DNA of 64,000 bases from JBCCOW01 sp038749105 (GCA_038749105.1 JBCDIM010000013.1:1-64000); one strand, 5' to 3'. Counted from the first letter of the stretch, positions 8,007 to 17,082 are shown. Notes: generated by a model from the letters alone, not told the origin. Numbers and translations are program-made.

Positions 8007-8063
8007 CAGAAGCACCCTCTTACCCAGCGGCATTGTGGAAAAGTAGCCAGACACCGCCTGCTG

Positions 8064-9830
8064 CTACCGGATGAACCGCATCCTGCCGAAGTCGGGAATG
8101 GGCAACTTCCGCTCGGGCAGGGCGTAGAACGGCGTGGGGTAGTAGACAAAGAACGCCCGTCCGCCAATCAAGCCACGCGGGACACGGCCTGCGAATGTGA
8201 CCGGGTCTGCCCGAGGGCTCTGGGGCGATGATCCGGCCGAGTCCGGGTTGAAGTAGCGATCCAGCACACGGGGATCGACGGTCCGCCAAAACCGGCTGTC
8301 CTCGGACCGCGTCGTGTTGTCCCCGGAGACGTAGAAGTCGTCGGGACCGAGCCGGGCGGGGGGGTTGTCAGGTCCGCCGTTGCCCTGGCGACGCAGTCCG
8401 CCGCGGGCCATCTTGGCGTCGCTCGAAACGTTGTAGTAGACATCGCGGTCCAGCTGCACCTCACGCAGCTGAGCGGGCCCACCCGTGACGGTGATCAGCA
8501 CCCGGGGCAGGGGGGTCGGCCTCGGCCGGTCATAGACCTGACTCAGCGTGGCGGGCCACTGCCAGCGGAGCCGTTCTCGGCCGTTAACAAACACGATGGC
8601 GGAATGGTCGACCTGCCAGAGCTCGACCCGGGTAAAGCCATCGGAGGGGAGCGGGTCGAGCTGGACGGGGTCGACCGGCGTACGGGTGTTGCCGTCGTCA
8701 TCGGTGACGCGGAGCGAGAGGGTGCCGTCTGGGTCGAAGCGGGCTTCGAGGCGTTCGAGGCCCGGGCGGTCGAGCCTGGCCGTGACCACCAACGACAGGG
8801 CCGCGCCAGGCTGGTCGGGCATGATATCGGCGGCGAGCCGGAGGTCGGTGATGGGCTGCGGGAGGGTGGTCGAGCGTTTCTGGTTGTACGGGTAACGGTT
8901 GTCGGTACGGGCCGAGCGGTTGGCCTGGAAGTCGAAGGCGAGCCGACCCACACCGCCGTCCTCAGCGGTAAAGGTGTAGAGCGGCGAGTCGAGGTCCTCC
9001 CAGGCCCCGGCCTCGGCTTTCCAAGGCACCTCAAACCCGAAACCCTCGGGGCGCCCCGAGGTGTCGGCCGCGTCGAGCGGCGTGTATCGGCTGTGATAGA
9101 TGGGCTGAAACATCGCACGCTGCACCCGTTCCCACGCGGGGTTCTCGGCGGGGTCGGTCTTGCGAGCGATGCGGTAGGCGTCGTCGCCGGGAGCCTTGAC
9201 GAACACGTCCCCGTCCAGCAGGTAGAGGCTCTCGCCGGGCAGGCCAAGCACGCGCTTGATGAAGTTGGTGTCGGGGCCGGGGCTTTTTTGCGGGCTCTTG
9301 AAGACGATCACGTCCCAGCGATCGGGGTCGGTGAAGAGGTAGGCGAGCTTGTTGACGAGGATGCGGTCGCCGGTGCCGAGGGGCGTGCCCTTGGGGACGG
9401 TGACCGGGGCGTTGGTCATGGGCGACATGACGACCAGGGCGTCGTGGTCGTCGTTGGGGACGGTGATGTAGTCGCGGAGGAGCGTGCGTGCCCGGCCGTC
9501 GGCGTCGATCACCGTCTCGCGGTACGCCCACTCGGGGACCTCGACCGAGAAGGCGTAGCCCGAGGTGGGATCGGTCACACGGACGTGCTGGCCGAGCAGG
9601 GTGGGGGCCATCGACCCGGTCGGGATGATGAAGGCCTCGATCACAAACCCGCGGAAGACGAACGCCAGGATCAGCGCGAGGATGACCGACTCGATCGTCT
9701 GCTTGATCGTGGCTTCGGTGGACGGCGACGTGCTGGGCGTCGAAGCCGGCTCAGACGCGGGTGCCGGCGGGGGCTGTGCGTCAGGTTTTTCCAGCTCGGC
9801 CTCGGGTGTTTCAGGTGTGCGGTCCGCCAC
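8064..9830 (-). CDS. lepB: Signal peptidase I with large insertion
   Basis: A 588-residue protein, more than twice the bacterial norm. After a proline-rich N-terminus and one membrane helix (about 45-65) comes the catalytic serine motif FIIPTGSMAPTLLG (Ser at about 73). The general-base lysine lies in NFIKRVLGLPGE (Lys at about 192), and the late box reads YVSGDNTTRSEDSRFW (about 500-515). The essential residues are therefore all present. Between the lysine box and the late box lies about 280 residues of extra sequence (about 215-495). Part of this (ADIMPDQPGAALSLVVTARL, GFTRVELWQVDHSAIVFVNG) resembles the beta-sandwich of LamG/concanavalin-like domains. The enzyme removes signal peptides on the outer face of the cytoplasmic membrane, and many genes here encode such peptides. 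nuoH is divergent, 53 nt away. Confidence 0.93.
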   Translation of the reverse strand: MADRTPETPEAELEKPDAQPPPAPASEPASTPSTSPSTEATIKQTIESVILALILAFVFRGFVIEAFIIPTGSMAPTLLGQHVRVTDPTSGYAFSVEVPEWAYRETVIDADGRARTLLRDYITVPNDDHDALVVMSPMTNAPVTVPKGTPLGTGDRILVNKLAYLFTDPDRWDVIVFKSPQKSPGPDTNFIKRVLGLPGESLYLLDGDVFVKAPGDDAYRIARKTDPAENPAWERVQRAMFQPIYHSRYTPLDAADTSGRPEGFGFEVPWKAEAGAWEDLDSPLYTFTAEDGGVGRLAFDFQANRSARTDNRYPYNQKRSTTLPQPITDLRLAADIMPDQPGAALSLVVTARLDRPGLERLEARFDPDGTLSLRVTDDDGNTRTPVDPVQLDPLPSDGFTRVELWQVDHSAIVFVNGRERLRWQWPATLSQVYDRPRPTPLPRVLITVTGGPAQLREVQLDRDVYYNVSSDAKMARGGLRRQGNGGPDNPPARLGPDDFYVSGDNTTRSEDSRFWRTVDPRVLDRYFNPDSAGSSPQSPRADPVTFAGRVPRGLIGGRAFFVYYPTPFYALPERKLPIPDFGRMRFIR

Positions 9831-9883
9831 GGCGTTATCCTAATCGCGTCGGCCAGAGCCGGCCGATGTCTTGAGCAGCCCTG

Positions 9884-11278
9884 GTGTTTTGCCCCGGAGT
9901 CGTCTTGTCCTACCTGTTCCCACTGCCCGCCCAGGTCTTCATCAGCCTCTGTGTCATCCTGGTCGTGCTGCACCTGATCCTGCTCTCGACGGCCTACCTC
10001 ATCTTCCTGGAACGCAAGGTCGCCTCCTGGACTCAGGACCGTATCGGGCCCAACCGCACCGACTTCTCGTTTGGGCAGGACAACCTGATCATCAAGATCC
10101 CACTGATCGGCGGGCTTCTGACACGATTGCTCGTCGGGCCCAAGGCGCTATTCGGGCTTGGTCAGGCGTTGGCGGACGGCGTCAAGCTCCTGATCAAAGA
10201 GGACTACACGCCGCCCCGCGTCGATAAGGGGCTGTTCTTCCTGGCCCCGATCCTTGCGGTCGTCCCGGCCATGCTCGGCTGGGCCGTGATCCCCTGGGGC
10301 GGGCTTTGGGAATTCCCAGGCCTGTCGGTCTTTGGGATGCAGCTGGCAGAAGCAGGGCGGGTCTCGGTCACGGTCGCACCGCTGTCGATAGGAGCGATCT
10401 TCATCCTCGCCATCGGGTCGCTCGCGGTCTATGGCGTCGCGCTGGCGGGCTATGCCTCGAACAACAAGTTCTCGTTCCTCGGCGGGCTGCGGGCCACGGC
10501 TCAGATGCTCAGCTACGAGATCCCGATGGGCGTCTGCGTGCTCATCATGATCCTCATGTACCAGTCCGCCGACCTCGGGCTCATGACCAACCTCCAGGCG
10601 GGCGGCGTCGAAGGCGGCTGGTTCAGCTTCACCAGCACCTGGGGCATCTTCGCTCACCCGCTGCTGGCGGTGATCTTCTTCACCTGCGTGCTCGCGGAGT
10701 GCAACCGCGCCCCGTTTGACCTGGCGGAGGCCGAGCAGGAGCTGGTGGGGGGGTTCCACACCGAGTTCGGGTCGATGAAGTGGGCGCTGTTTTTCCTGGG
10801 CGAGTACATCCACATGATCACCGGCTGCGCGTTCTTTGCGGTGCTGTTCCTCGGGGGCTGGGACCTGCTGCCGTTCGTCAATCTGTTCCCGCAGGTCGGC
10901 GAAGGGTTCTGGGAAGGCCTGCTGGTCGCGCTGCTCAAGTTCGGCGTCTTGGCGGGGAAGGTGGCGTTCTTGCTGTTCGTGATGATGTGGGTGCGGTGGA
11001 CGCTGCCGCGGTTCCGCTACGACCAGCTCATGAAGCTGGGGTGGCGGAGCATCATCCCGATGATGCTGGTGATGCTGCTGGTGGTCGGGACGATGGTGTA
11101 CCTGGGGATCACCGGCTGGTGGTGGTACGCGTTGGCGAACCTGGGGGTGGCGGTGGCGGGGGCGGTCGTGAGCCCGCGTCTGCCGCAGGGCCCGGCCGTC
11201 AACCGGAAGGTGCCGCTGGCCGGTTCACGCTTCAGCCCGGCCGAGCCGCCGACAGGCCCGGCCGTCGCGTCGAGCTGA
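9884..11278 (+). CDS. nuoH: NADH-quinone oxidoreductase subunit H
   Basis: A 464-residue polytopic membrane protein of the complex I subunit 1 family. The signature near the N-terminus is YLIFLERKVASWTQDRIGPN, followed by LADGVKLLIKEDYTPP and, centrally, ECNRAPFDLAEAEQELVGGF; both belong to the quinone chamber and E-channel of NuoH. About eight to nine hydrophobic helices are visible. The tail after the last helix is longer than usual and poor in motifs. The frame begins at GTG 9884. A TTG at 9905 has a closer GGAG and is an alternative start. No other nuo gene adjoins; nuoB is at the left edge on the opposite strand. Confidence 0.96.
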   Translation: MFCPGVVLSYLFPLPAQVFISLCVILVVLHLILLSTAYLIFLERKVASWTQDRIGPNRTDFSFGQDNLIIKIPLIGGLLTRLLVGPKALFGLGQALADGVKLLIKEDYTPPRVDKGLFFLAPILAVVPAMLGWAVIPWGGLWEFPGLSVFGMQLAEAGRVSVTVAPLSIGAIFILAIGSLAVYGVALAGYASNNKFSFLGGLRATAQMLSYEIPMGVCVLIMILMYQSADLGLMTNLQAGGVEGGWFSFTSTWGIFAHPLLAVIFFTCVLAECNRAPFDLAEAEQELVGGFHTEFGSMKWALFFLGEYIHMITGCAFFAVLFLGGWDLLPFVNLFPQVGEGFWEGLLVALLKFGVLAGKVAFLLFVMMWVRWTLPRFRYDQLMKLGWRSIIPMMLVMLLVVGTMVYLGITGWWWYALANLGVAVAGAVVSPRLPQGPAVNRKVPLAGSRFSPAEPPTGPAVASS

Positions 11279-11313
11279 TGTCCCCGGTCCAAACTGTCTG
11301 ACGCAGCGTAGCC

Positions 11314-11838
11314 TCAGCCTTCGTCGGGCTCGTGCTCGCGGTAGAGATCGAGATAGAACTCGAGCATCGCCTTGCCCGGCGCGGTGCGGGTCCGGGTGTG
11401 CTGGAAGCCGATCTTGTCGAACATATCGACCGCGGTGTCGTTGTCGAACCGCGTATCCAGCCGGACCTTGAGGTAGCCGTGGTGCTTGCAGTGGGCCAGC
11501 GCGGTCTCCACCAGCGACGTGGCGATCGGGGTGTGCTGGAGGCTGTCCTCCACGCGCAGCCGACGGACCTCGGCCGTGTCACGCTCGTCGGAGGCAACAC
11601 CGATCATGCCCACCACATGCCCGTCGTTCTCGGCGACCCAGAAGTGGTGACGCTCGTCGTCGAAGTAGGCCTCGCGGACGTTGTCGATGTCGGCCCCGGT
11701 GTCGTTCGGCGCGATCTGCCCGGCGAGCAATCCGTGGTCGTAGAGGTACGACACCCGCTCCTGGTCACGCGGCTCGAACGACCGCACCTGGATCGGCGGG
11801 CTCGCATGGGCTTCGGGTTGTGCAGGGGTATCGTTCAT
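11314..11838 (-). CDS. GNAT-family N-acetyltransferase
   Basis: A 174-residue single-domain protein. The acetyl-CoA-binding core is recognisable: FWVAENDGHVVGMIGVA (beta 4), AEVRRLRVEDSLQHTPIATSL (beta 4 to helix alpha 3, with a degenerate Q/RxxGxG/A loop reading QHTPIA), and a final GFQHTRTRTAPGKAMLEFYLDL. The loop lacks the usual glycines, so activity or cofactor geometry may differ. An N-terminal QVRSFEPRDQERV segment is typical of the fold. Substrate unknown. The gene is convergent with nuoH, with 35 nt between stops. Confidence 0.82.
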   Translation of the reverse strand: MNDTPAQPEAHASPPIQVRSFEPRDQERVSYLYDHGLLAGQIAPNDTGADIDNVREAYFDDERHHFWVAENDGHVVGMIGVASDERDTAEVRRLRVEDSLQHTPIATSLVETALAHCKHHGYLKVRLDTRFDNDTAVDMFDKIGFQHTRTRTAPGKAMLEFYLDLYREHEPDEG

Positions 11839-11990
11839 GACGGCGTATCTATCCCGGAATCCCTCCGCGGCCCCGCAGGCTTACCCCTCCGGCGATTCAG
11901 AGCCCGCAAGAGCTCAATCAAGGCACCAAATATAGCCCAACCGCCTCGGCTCAACAGCCCGCAGGCTTGTGGGGTGGTCAAGCCTGGGTA

Positions 11991-12506
11991 TCAGCCAGCG
12001 GTCGGCACCTCGTGGACGGCGACCTCGTCCGTCTGGGTGTCCAGCACCGCGACGGTGTACCGGCTGGCCCGGAACAGGGCCCCGGGGTTGATCACCCGCG
12101 TCTGGCCCCGCCGCTCGTCGGAGCAGCGGTGGGTGTGGCCGTGGCAGAGGTAGTCGACCCCGTCGCGGAGGGCGTCTTCCATGTCGGCCTCGACGTGCCC
12201 GTGGCAGAACGCCAACCGTTTGCCGTCCAGCTCGATCCGGCCGGCGGGGTGGTCCACCGCGATGCCCAGGGTCTGGGCGTACTGGGACATCGCGGGGATG
12301 TCCCAGTCGGTGTTGCCGAAGACCAGCCGGGAGTCCACCGGGCGGTCCGTGACGCCCTCGACCGCCAACGCGTCCACGACCTCGACGCTGCCCACGTCGC
12401 CCAGGTGCAGCAGCACGTCGATGCCCTGGTCCAGCAGCAGGTCAACCGCCCGGAGGGTCGTCTGCGTTCGGCCGTGTGAGTCTGAGAGTAGTCCGATCTT
12501 TGCCAA
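11991..12506 (-). CDS. Metallophosphoesterase, YfcE/MJ0936-type phosphodiesterase
   Basis: A 171-residue calcineurin-like phosphoesterase with the five metal motifs in order: IGLLSDSHG (D-x-H), LHLGDVGS (GD), VFGNTD (GNxD), AFCHGHV (GH) and YLCHGHTHR (GHTH). Length and order fit the small YfcE-type phosphodiesterases, which hydrolyse phosphodiester model substrates with Mn2+ and whose natural substrate is unknown. It sits alone between a GNAT gene and trpC on the other strand. The 152-nt spacer downstream (11839-11990) shows no feature I can name. Confidence 0.88.
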   Translation of the reverse strand: MAKIGLLSDSHGRTQTTLRAVDLLLDQGIDVLLHLGDVGSVEVVDALAVEGVTDRPVDSRLVFGNTDWDIPAMSQYAQTLGIAVDHPAGRIELDGKRLAFCHGHVEADMEDALRDGVDYLCHGHTHRCSDERRGQTRVINPGALFRASRYTVAVLDTQTDEVAVHEVPTAG

Positions 12507-12644
12507 TGCCCGCCACCGTGATTCGCGAGTCGCTCGGTTGCAGGCCGAGGCCGCAGATCATAGCGGGCTCGATCCGCGCCGCAACCCCTGCTGTCCCAAA
12601 CGCCGGCCGCCACGCCGGGCACGTTCGCGGGCTATGCTCGCCGC

Positions 12645-13460
12645 ATGAGCGACGTCCTGGCCGAGATCGTGCAGCACACCCGGGGCGTGGTGGAAGACGC
12701 GCGGCAGAAGACCACGCTCGACGACATCCAGCGAATGGCCCACGACGCCGAGCCGCCCCGCAACTTCTTCTCCGCCCTGACCCGGCCCGCCAACACGCTG
12801 CGGGTCATCGCCGAGGTCAAGCGGGCCTCGCCCTCCGCGGGGCTGATCCGCCCCGACTTCGACCCGGTTGCCATTGCTCGGGCCTACGCCGAGAACGGCG
12901 CCGCCGCCATCTCCTGCCTCACCGACGAGAAGTACTTCGGCGGCGACCTGGCCTACATCCAGCAGATCAAGGACGCGGTCCGCCTGCCCGTGCTCCGCAA
13001 GGACTTCATCGTCGATCCGTACCAGGTCTACGAGGCCCGAGCCGCCGGGGCCGACGCCATCCTGCTCATCGCCGAATGCCTCGGCGAGCCGCAGATGATC
13101 GACCTCATGATCCTCGCCACCGAGCTCCGCATGACCACCCTCCTCGAGGTCCACAGCCTCGAGTCCCTCATCCAGGTCAAGCCCCACCTCGGGTTCCCCC
13201 ACCCCGCCTACCAGCTCCTGGGCATCAACAACCGCAACCTCAAGACCATGCACACCAACGTGCAGCACACCCTCGAACTGCTCCCCGAAGTCCCCAACCG
13301 CGACGTCCTGGTCAGCGAGTCCGGCATCACCACCCACGACCACACCCAGACCCTCCAACGCCACAGCGTCCACCGCGCCCTAGTTGGCGAACACCTCATG
13401 CGCCAGCCCGATGTCGGCCTCGCCCTCAAGCAGCTCATCCACGGCAATATCGGCGACTAG
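12645..13460 (+). CDS. trpC: Indole-3-glycerol phosphate synthase
   Basis: A 271-residue TIM-barrel enzyme of tryptophan synthesis that closes the indole ring of 1-(o-carboxyphenylamino)-1-deoxyribulose 5-phosphate. The N-terminus (MSDVLAEIVQHTRGVVEDAR) is the usual helical cap. IAEVKRASPSAGLI carries the catalytic lysine. PVLRKDFIVDPYQVYEARAA, DAILLIAECL, LEVHSLESL, LLGINNRNLKT and VSESGI are the family's successive barrel strands. The phosphate-binding ALVGEHLMR closes the protein. It is not linked to other trp genes. The 3' end overlaps that of the convergent metallo-hydrolase by 4 nt. Confidence 0.97.
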   Translation: MSDVLAEIVQHTRGVVEDARQKTTLDDIQRMAHDAEPPRNFFSALTRPANTLRVIAEVKRASPSAGLIRPDFDPVAIARAYAENGAAAISCLTDEKYFGGDLAYIQQIKDAVRLPVLRKDFIVDPYQVYEARAAGADAILLIAECLGEPQMIDLMILATELRMTTLLEVHSLESLIQVKPHLGFPHPAYQLLGINNRNLKTMHTNVQHTLELLPEVPNRDVLVSESGITTHDHTQTLQRHSVHRALVGEHLMRQPDVGLALKQLIHGNIGD

Positions 13461-14389
13461 CGCTTCGCCGTCGCCGTGGCGTTCGGCATCGCTCCCGTGT
13501 GGTGACCGTCCAGCTTGATCCGTAGCCCGTCGTACGCCAGGTTCACCCCGTCCGGTAGGGCCGCGTCGACCTCGGCGTGCATCAGGTCGTGGGCGATGTG
13601 GGTCAGGTAGGTCTGCTTTGCGCCCAGCTGCTCCGCCACCTCACACGCCCGCTCCACCGTCATGTGCGTCGGGTGGTGCCGGTGCCGCAGCCCGTCGATG
13701 ATCAGCACGTCCAGCCCCTCCAGCAGCCGCCAGCTCTCCGGAGGCACCGTCGAGACGTCCGTGCAATACGCCAATGACGCCCCCCCGGAAGCTCCACCGG
13801 AAACTCCACCGAAGTCCACCCGAAACCCCAGGATGGGCAGCCGCCCGTGCATCAGCCGCACCGGCGTCCACCGGCTCCCAAACCAGTCAAACCCCTCACC
13901 CGCGTGCAGCTCGTGCGCGATCAGGTTCGCGATGAACGTCTTCTTGTTCGGCCCCCGCTTGGCCTGGAAGATGTACGGCAGCATGTCCGACAACGCGTCG
14001 AGCGTCTGCCGCTCCGCGAACACATCAATCGGCTGGCCCATCACCGCGTTAAACCGCCGGAGGTCGTCCGTCCCGAACACGTGATCGGCGTGCATGTGCG
14101 TGTACACCACCCCGTCCAGCCGGGACAGCCGCTCCCGGATCGCCTGCACCCGAAGGTCTGGCGATGCGTCGATCAACACCTGCCGAACCCCCGCCTGCTC
14201 CGCATTGAACGCCACCGCCTCCCGGTTCGCCTCCGTGTCCGGCAGCCCGTCATCCGTCCACCGCACCAACACCGACGCCCGCATCCGGTTGTCCCGCGGA
14301 TCATCCGACGTGCACACCGGACAATCGCAGCCGATCATCGGCACCCCCGCCGACGTCCCGCTCCCAAGCACAATCAGTTCAAGCGACAT
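13457..14389 (-). CDS. MBL-fold metallo-hydrolase, PhnP-like
   Basis: A 310-residue protein from the ATG at 14389; an upstream in-frame start exists, but the conserved domain begins right at MSLELIVLGSGTSAGVPMIG. The segment CDCPVCTSDDPRDNR is the Zn-binding cysteine cluster common to PhnP-type enzymes and lipoate/octanoyl-associated MBL proteins. The metal motif YTHMHADHVFGTDDLRRF is complete (HxHxDH), and further ligands occur in LIDGLRHRHHPTHM and YLTHIAHDLMH. PhnP hydrolyses cyclic phosphodiesters; whether this homologue does is inference. The gene starts 36 nt after tsaD ends and is probably co-transcribed with it. Confidence 0.85.
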   Translation of the reverse strand: MSLELIVLGSGTSAGVPMIGCDCPVCTSDDPRDNRMRASVLVRWTDDGLPDTEANREAVAFNAEQAGVRQVLIDASPDLRVQAIRERLSRLDGVVYTHMHADHVFGTDDLRRFNAVMGQPIDVFAERQTLDALSDMLPYIFQAKRGPNKKTFIANLIAHELHAGEGFDWFGSRWTPVRLMHGRLPILGFRVDFGGVSGGASGGASLAYCTDVSTVPPESWRLLEGLDVLIIDGLRHRHHPTHMTVERACEVAEQLGAKQTYLTHIAHDLMHAEVDAALPDGVNLAYDGLRIKLDGHHTGAMPNATATAKR

Positions 14390-14424
14390 CCGGGTAGCGT
14401 AGCCCGTCTGGCCCCACGGCCGCT

Positions 14425-15498
14425 TCACCCGCGCGTCGTGCTGAATACCGGCAGGCCCAGCCCGTCGCCCACACCGTCCGCAGTCAATTGGTGGAAGGCT
14501 AGCCCGGCAATCATCGCGGCGTTGTCTACGCAGTAGCTCATCGGGGGGACGCCGACGCGTAGGCCGTGCCGCTCACCGAACGCGGGCAGCCGCCGGCGCA
14601 GTTCGCTGTTGGCCGTTACGCCCCCACCCGCCAGCAGCGTTTTCACCGTTGTGCCCTCGGCTTCAAGCTGGGTCAACGCCCGCTCGAGCTTCCGCTCCAC
14701 CGTGTCCATCACCGCGGCTTGGAACGACGCGGCGAGGTCGGCCCGCTCCTTCTCAGACAGGTCCGCCGCCGACTGTTCAAAACGACTCTCAGCTCCCCGG
14801 CCCACCGGCTTGCCGCGGACCTTGTACAGCAGCGCCGTCTTCAATCCCGAAAACGAGAAGTCCAGCGAATCCTTGCCGAGCATGGGACGGGGCAGATCGT
14901 GAGCTGTGGGATCGCCCGTCTGGGCCAACCGGTCCAGTGAGGGTCCGCCGGGATAACCCGCGTCGAGCATGACCGCGGCCTTGTCGTAGGCCTCGCCGAC
15001 CGCGTCGTCGATCGTCGCCCCGAGACGCGTCAAATCCGTCGGCCCACCGACCCGGTACAGGCTCGTGTGCCCGCCGGAAATCACCAGCCCCAACGCCGGA
15101 TACACCTCGCTCTCCGATAGCTCGGTGTCGAGCAGGGGGGCGTACAGGTGCGCTTCGACGTGATCCACGCCGACCAGCGGCACACCCAATGACCACGCCA
15201 GCGCCTTCGCCGCCGACACGCCCACCACGAGTGACCCGATCAGCCCCGGCCGATTCCCCACCGCCACCCCATCCACCCCGCCCCAACCGATTCCGGCCTC
15301 TCGAAGCGCCGCTTCCACCACCGGCGTCAGCCGCTCGAGGTGTGCCCGGCTTGCGACCTCCGGCACGACCCCGCCGTACTCCGCGTGCAGCTCGTGCTGC
15401 GACGCCACGACGTTCGACCGCACCGCTCGGCCGTTCTCGACGACAGACGCGGCCGTCTCATCGCAGCTCGATTCGAGCCCAAGGATCAGCATCGCCAA
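14425..15498 (-). CDS. tsaD: tRNA N6-adenosine threonylcarbamoyltransferase
   Basis: A 357-residue ASKHA-fold enzyme that moves the threonylcarbamoyl group from threonylcarbamoyl-AMP to A37 of ANN-decoding tRNAs, working with TsaB and TsaE. It begins LILGLESSCDETAASVVENG, the near-universal TsaD signature. The metal ligands appear in GVDHVEAHLYAPLL (HxxxxH). GLVISGGHTSLY, DDAVGEAYDKAAVMLDAGYPGG and LAGGGVTANSELRRRL form the nucleotide pocket. SYCVDNAAMIAGLA carries the C-terminal Asp. No tsaB or tsaE is seen here. It stands between ctpA upstream and the MBL hydrolase downstream, all on the minus strand. Confidence 0.98.
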   Translation of the reverse strand: MAMLILGLESSCDETAASVVENGRAVRSNVVASQHELHAEYGGVVPEVASRAHLERLTPVVEAALREAGIGWGGVDGVAVGNRPGLIGSLVVGVSAAKALAWSLGVPLVGVDHVEAHLYAPLLDTELSESEVYPALGLVISGGHTSLYRVGGPTDLTRLGATIDDAVGEAYDKAAVMLDAGYPGGPSLDRLAQTGDPTAHDLPRPMLGKDSLDFSFSGLKTALLYKVRGKPVGRGAESRFEQSAADLSEKERADLAASFQAAVMDTVERKLERALTQLEAEGTTVKTLLAGGGVTANSELRRRLPAFGERHGLRVGVPPMSYCVDNAAMIAGLAFHQLTADGVGDGLGLPVFSTTRG

Positions 15499-15585
15499 GC
15501 ACCCCTCAGCAGCGAGCCGGGGCGTGTCGCCCCGGCCGACCCGACACGGGCCGGCTCGCCTGTAGATAGCGATTGATGCGACATG

Positions 15586-17082
15586 TCACTCACCGTCCGC
15601 CGGCTGCGTCGCCGGGGCCGTCGCTGGGGCGGCACCGCCCGCGTCGAGCTCGGCCAGCCGCTCCTCGATCTCCTGCCGGGTCTCGTCCAACAGCTCGAGC
15701 CGACGCTCCAGGTCCTGCCGCTGCTTCGCCTTGACCAGCAGGTCCACATCCCGGCGACCCACCTCGGGCCACGCGCCGCCGCCCAGCTTCCCGATCACCG
15801 CTTCGAGCGCCGCGGCCAGCTGCGGGTCCTTGATCGTTTCCCGCAGGAAATCGGGCGTCACCTCGGCGTCGTCATACGGCCGGGTCGTCGGCTCGTCCCG
15901 ACGCAGCGTCAGCATCTCCCGGATCGCCTCGGGGGTCATCGGCACATACGCGCCGTCCGACGGGTCGACGCCCCAACGCTCAGCCCCGTCGACCTTGTGG
16001 ATCTTCTCGCCCGACGGGATGTAGTAGTAGGCGGTGGTCAGCTTGATCGCCCCGCGGTCGCGCCCGAGCGGCCGGAGCTGCTGCACGCTGCCCTTGCCGA
16101 AGGTCCGCGTGCCCACGATCAGCGCCCGCTGGTTGTCCTTAAGCGCCCCAGCCAGGATCTCGGACGCCGACGCCGAGTTCTCGTTCGCCAGCAGCACGAT
16201 CGGCATCGCTTCGGGAATCAGAGGCCGGTCCTCGGACTTGAGCACCGACTCGGCGACCTTCCGCCCCCGCGTCGACACGATCGTCTGGCCCGCGGGCAGC
16301 AGCATGTCACCGATCGACTGGGCCTGATTGAGCAGGCCGCCGCCGTTGAACCGCACGTCCAGGATCAGGCCCCGCATGCCCAGGCCCTTGAGCTCCAGCA
16401 GGGCTTCACGCAGCTCCGCGTCGGTGCGCTTGCCGAACTGGGTCAGGCGGACGTAGCCGATCTTGTTGACCGGGTCGAGCATGTAGTCGAACCGCTGCTC
16501 TTCGACCCGCCGGACCCCACGGACCGAGCGGACCTGGATGCGGTCGCGGGTGATGGTGATGTCGGCCTCTTCGCCCGAGCGGTGCCGGACGGTGATGGTC
16601 ACGTCCGTGCCCTTGACGCCCTTGAGCCGCTTGATCGCGTCCTGCAAGGTCATGCCCAGCGTGTCCTCGTCCTCGATCTTCAGCACGATGTCGCCGGGCT
16701 GCACGCCCGAGTTCCAGGCCGGCGAATCCTCGAGCGGCGCGACGATCCGCAGCCGATCCTTGAACAGATCGACCTCGGCCCCGATGCCCACAAACGAGCC
16801 GTCCACCGACTCGGTGAACTGCTTCAGGTCGTCCGGCGACAGGTAGTTCGTGTACGGGTCGTTCAGCGAGTCGATCATGCCCTCGATCGCCGCCTCGGCC
16901 GCCGCTTCCTGGTCCACATCGGTGACATACAGCTCGCTGAGCAGGTGACGCACCTCGATGAACCGCTCCAGCTCACCCAGGCTGTCGCCGCCGCCGGTCC
17001 GGGCGAAACCGGCTTTCACCCCCGCCAACACCACAAACAGCACGCCGATCAACGCCGCATTCTTGAGCACCCGATTCATCAT
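15586..17082 (-). CDS. ctpA: C-terminal processing serine peptidase, S41 family, with PDZ domain
   Basis: A 498-residue exported protease. I start it at the ATG at 17082, where GAGGTG lies upstream and a signal peptide follows (MMNRVLKNAALIGVLFVVLA). After an N-terminal helical part (about 40-90), the PDZ domain (about 90-180) includes GIGAEVDLFKDRLRIV and SGVQPGDIVLKI. The catalytic domain has VLLANENSASASEILAGAL with the nucleophilic Ser and GTRTFGKGSVQQLRPL with the general-base Lys, so both are present. The C-terminal coiled region (QRQDLERRLELLDETRQEIE) is followed by an Ala/Pro tail. Family members trim proteins from the C-terminus in the periplasm or at the membrane. Confidence 0.93.
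   Translation of the reverse strand: MMNRVLKNAALIGVLFVVLAGVKAGFARTGGGDSLGELERFIEVRHLLSELYVTDVDQEAAAEAAIEGMIDSLNDPYTNYLSPDDLKQFTESVDGSFVGIGAEVDLFKDRLRIVAPLEDSPAWNSGVQPGDIVLKIEDEDTLGMTLQDAIKRLKGVKGTDVTITVRHRSGEEADITITRDRIQVRSVRGVRRVEEQRFDYMLDPVNKIGYVRLTQFGKRTDAELREALLELKGLGMRGLILDVRFNGGGLLNQAQSIGDMLLPAGQTIVSTRGRKVAESVLKSEDRPLIPEAMPIVLLANENSASASEILAGALKDNQRALIVGTRTFGKGSVQQLRPLGRDRGAIKLTTAYYYIPSGEKIHKVDGAERWGVDPSDGAYVPMTPEAIREMLTLRRDEPTTRPYDDAEVTPDFLRETIKDPQLAAALEAVIGKLGGGAWPEVGRRDVDLLVKAKQRQDLERRLELLDETRQEIEERLAELDAGGAAPATAPATQPADGE

Noticed and set aside
7770..8063. 6S RNA, tmRNA or SRP RNA identity for the structured spacer
   Set aside because: The long closing helix is suggestive of 6S, but I could not find its conserved bubble, nor an SRP GGAAG-type loop or a tmRNA tag frame, so only an unnamed candidate RNA is reported.
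8604..9977. A 457-codon open frame on the plus strand opposite lepB
   Set aside because: lepB on the other strand carries all catalytic motifs; this frame is low-complexity (Gly/Val/Glu/Arg) and is a by-product of high GC at third positions.
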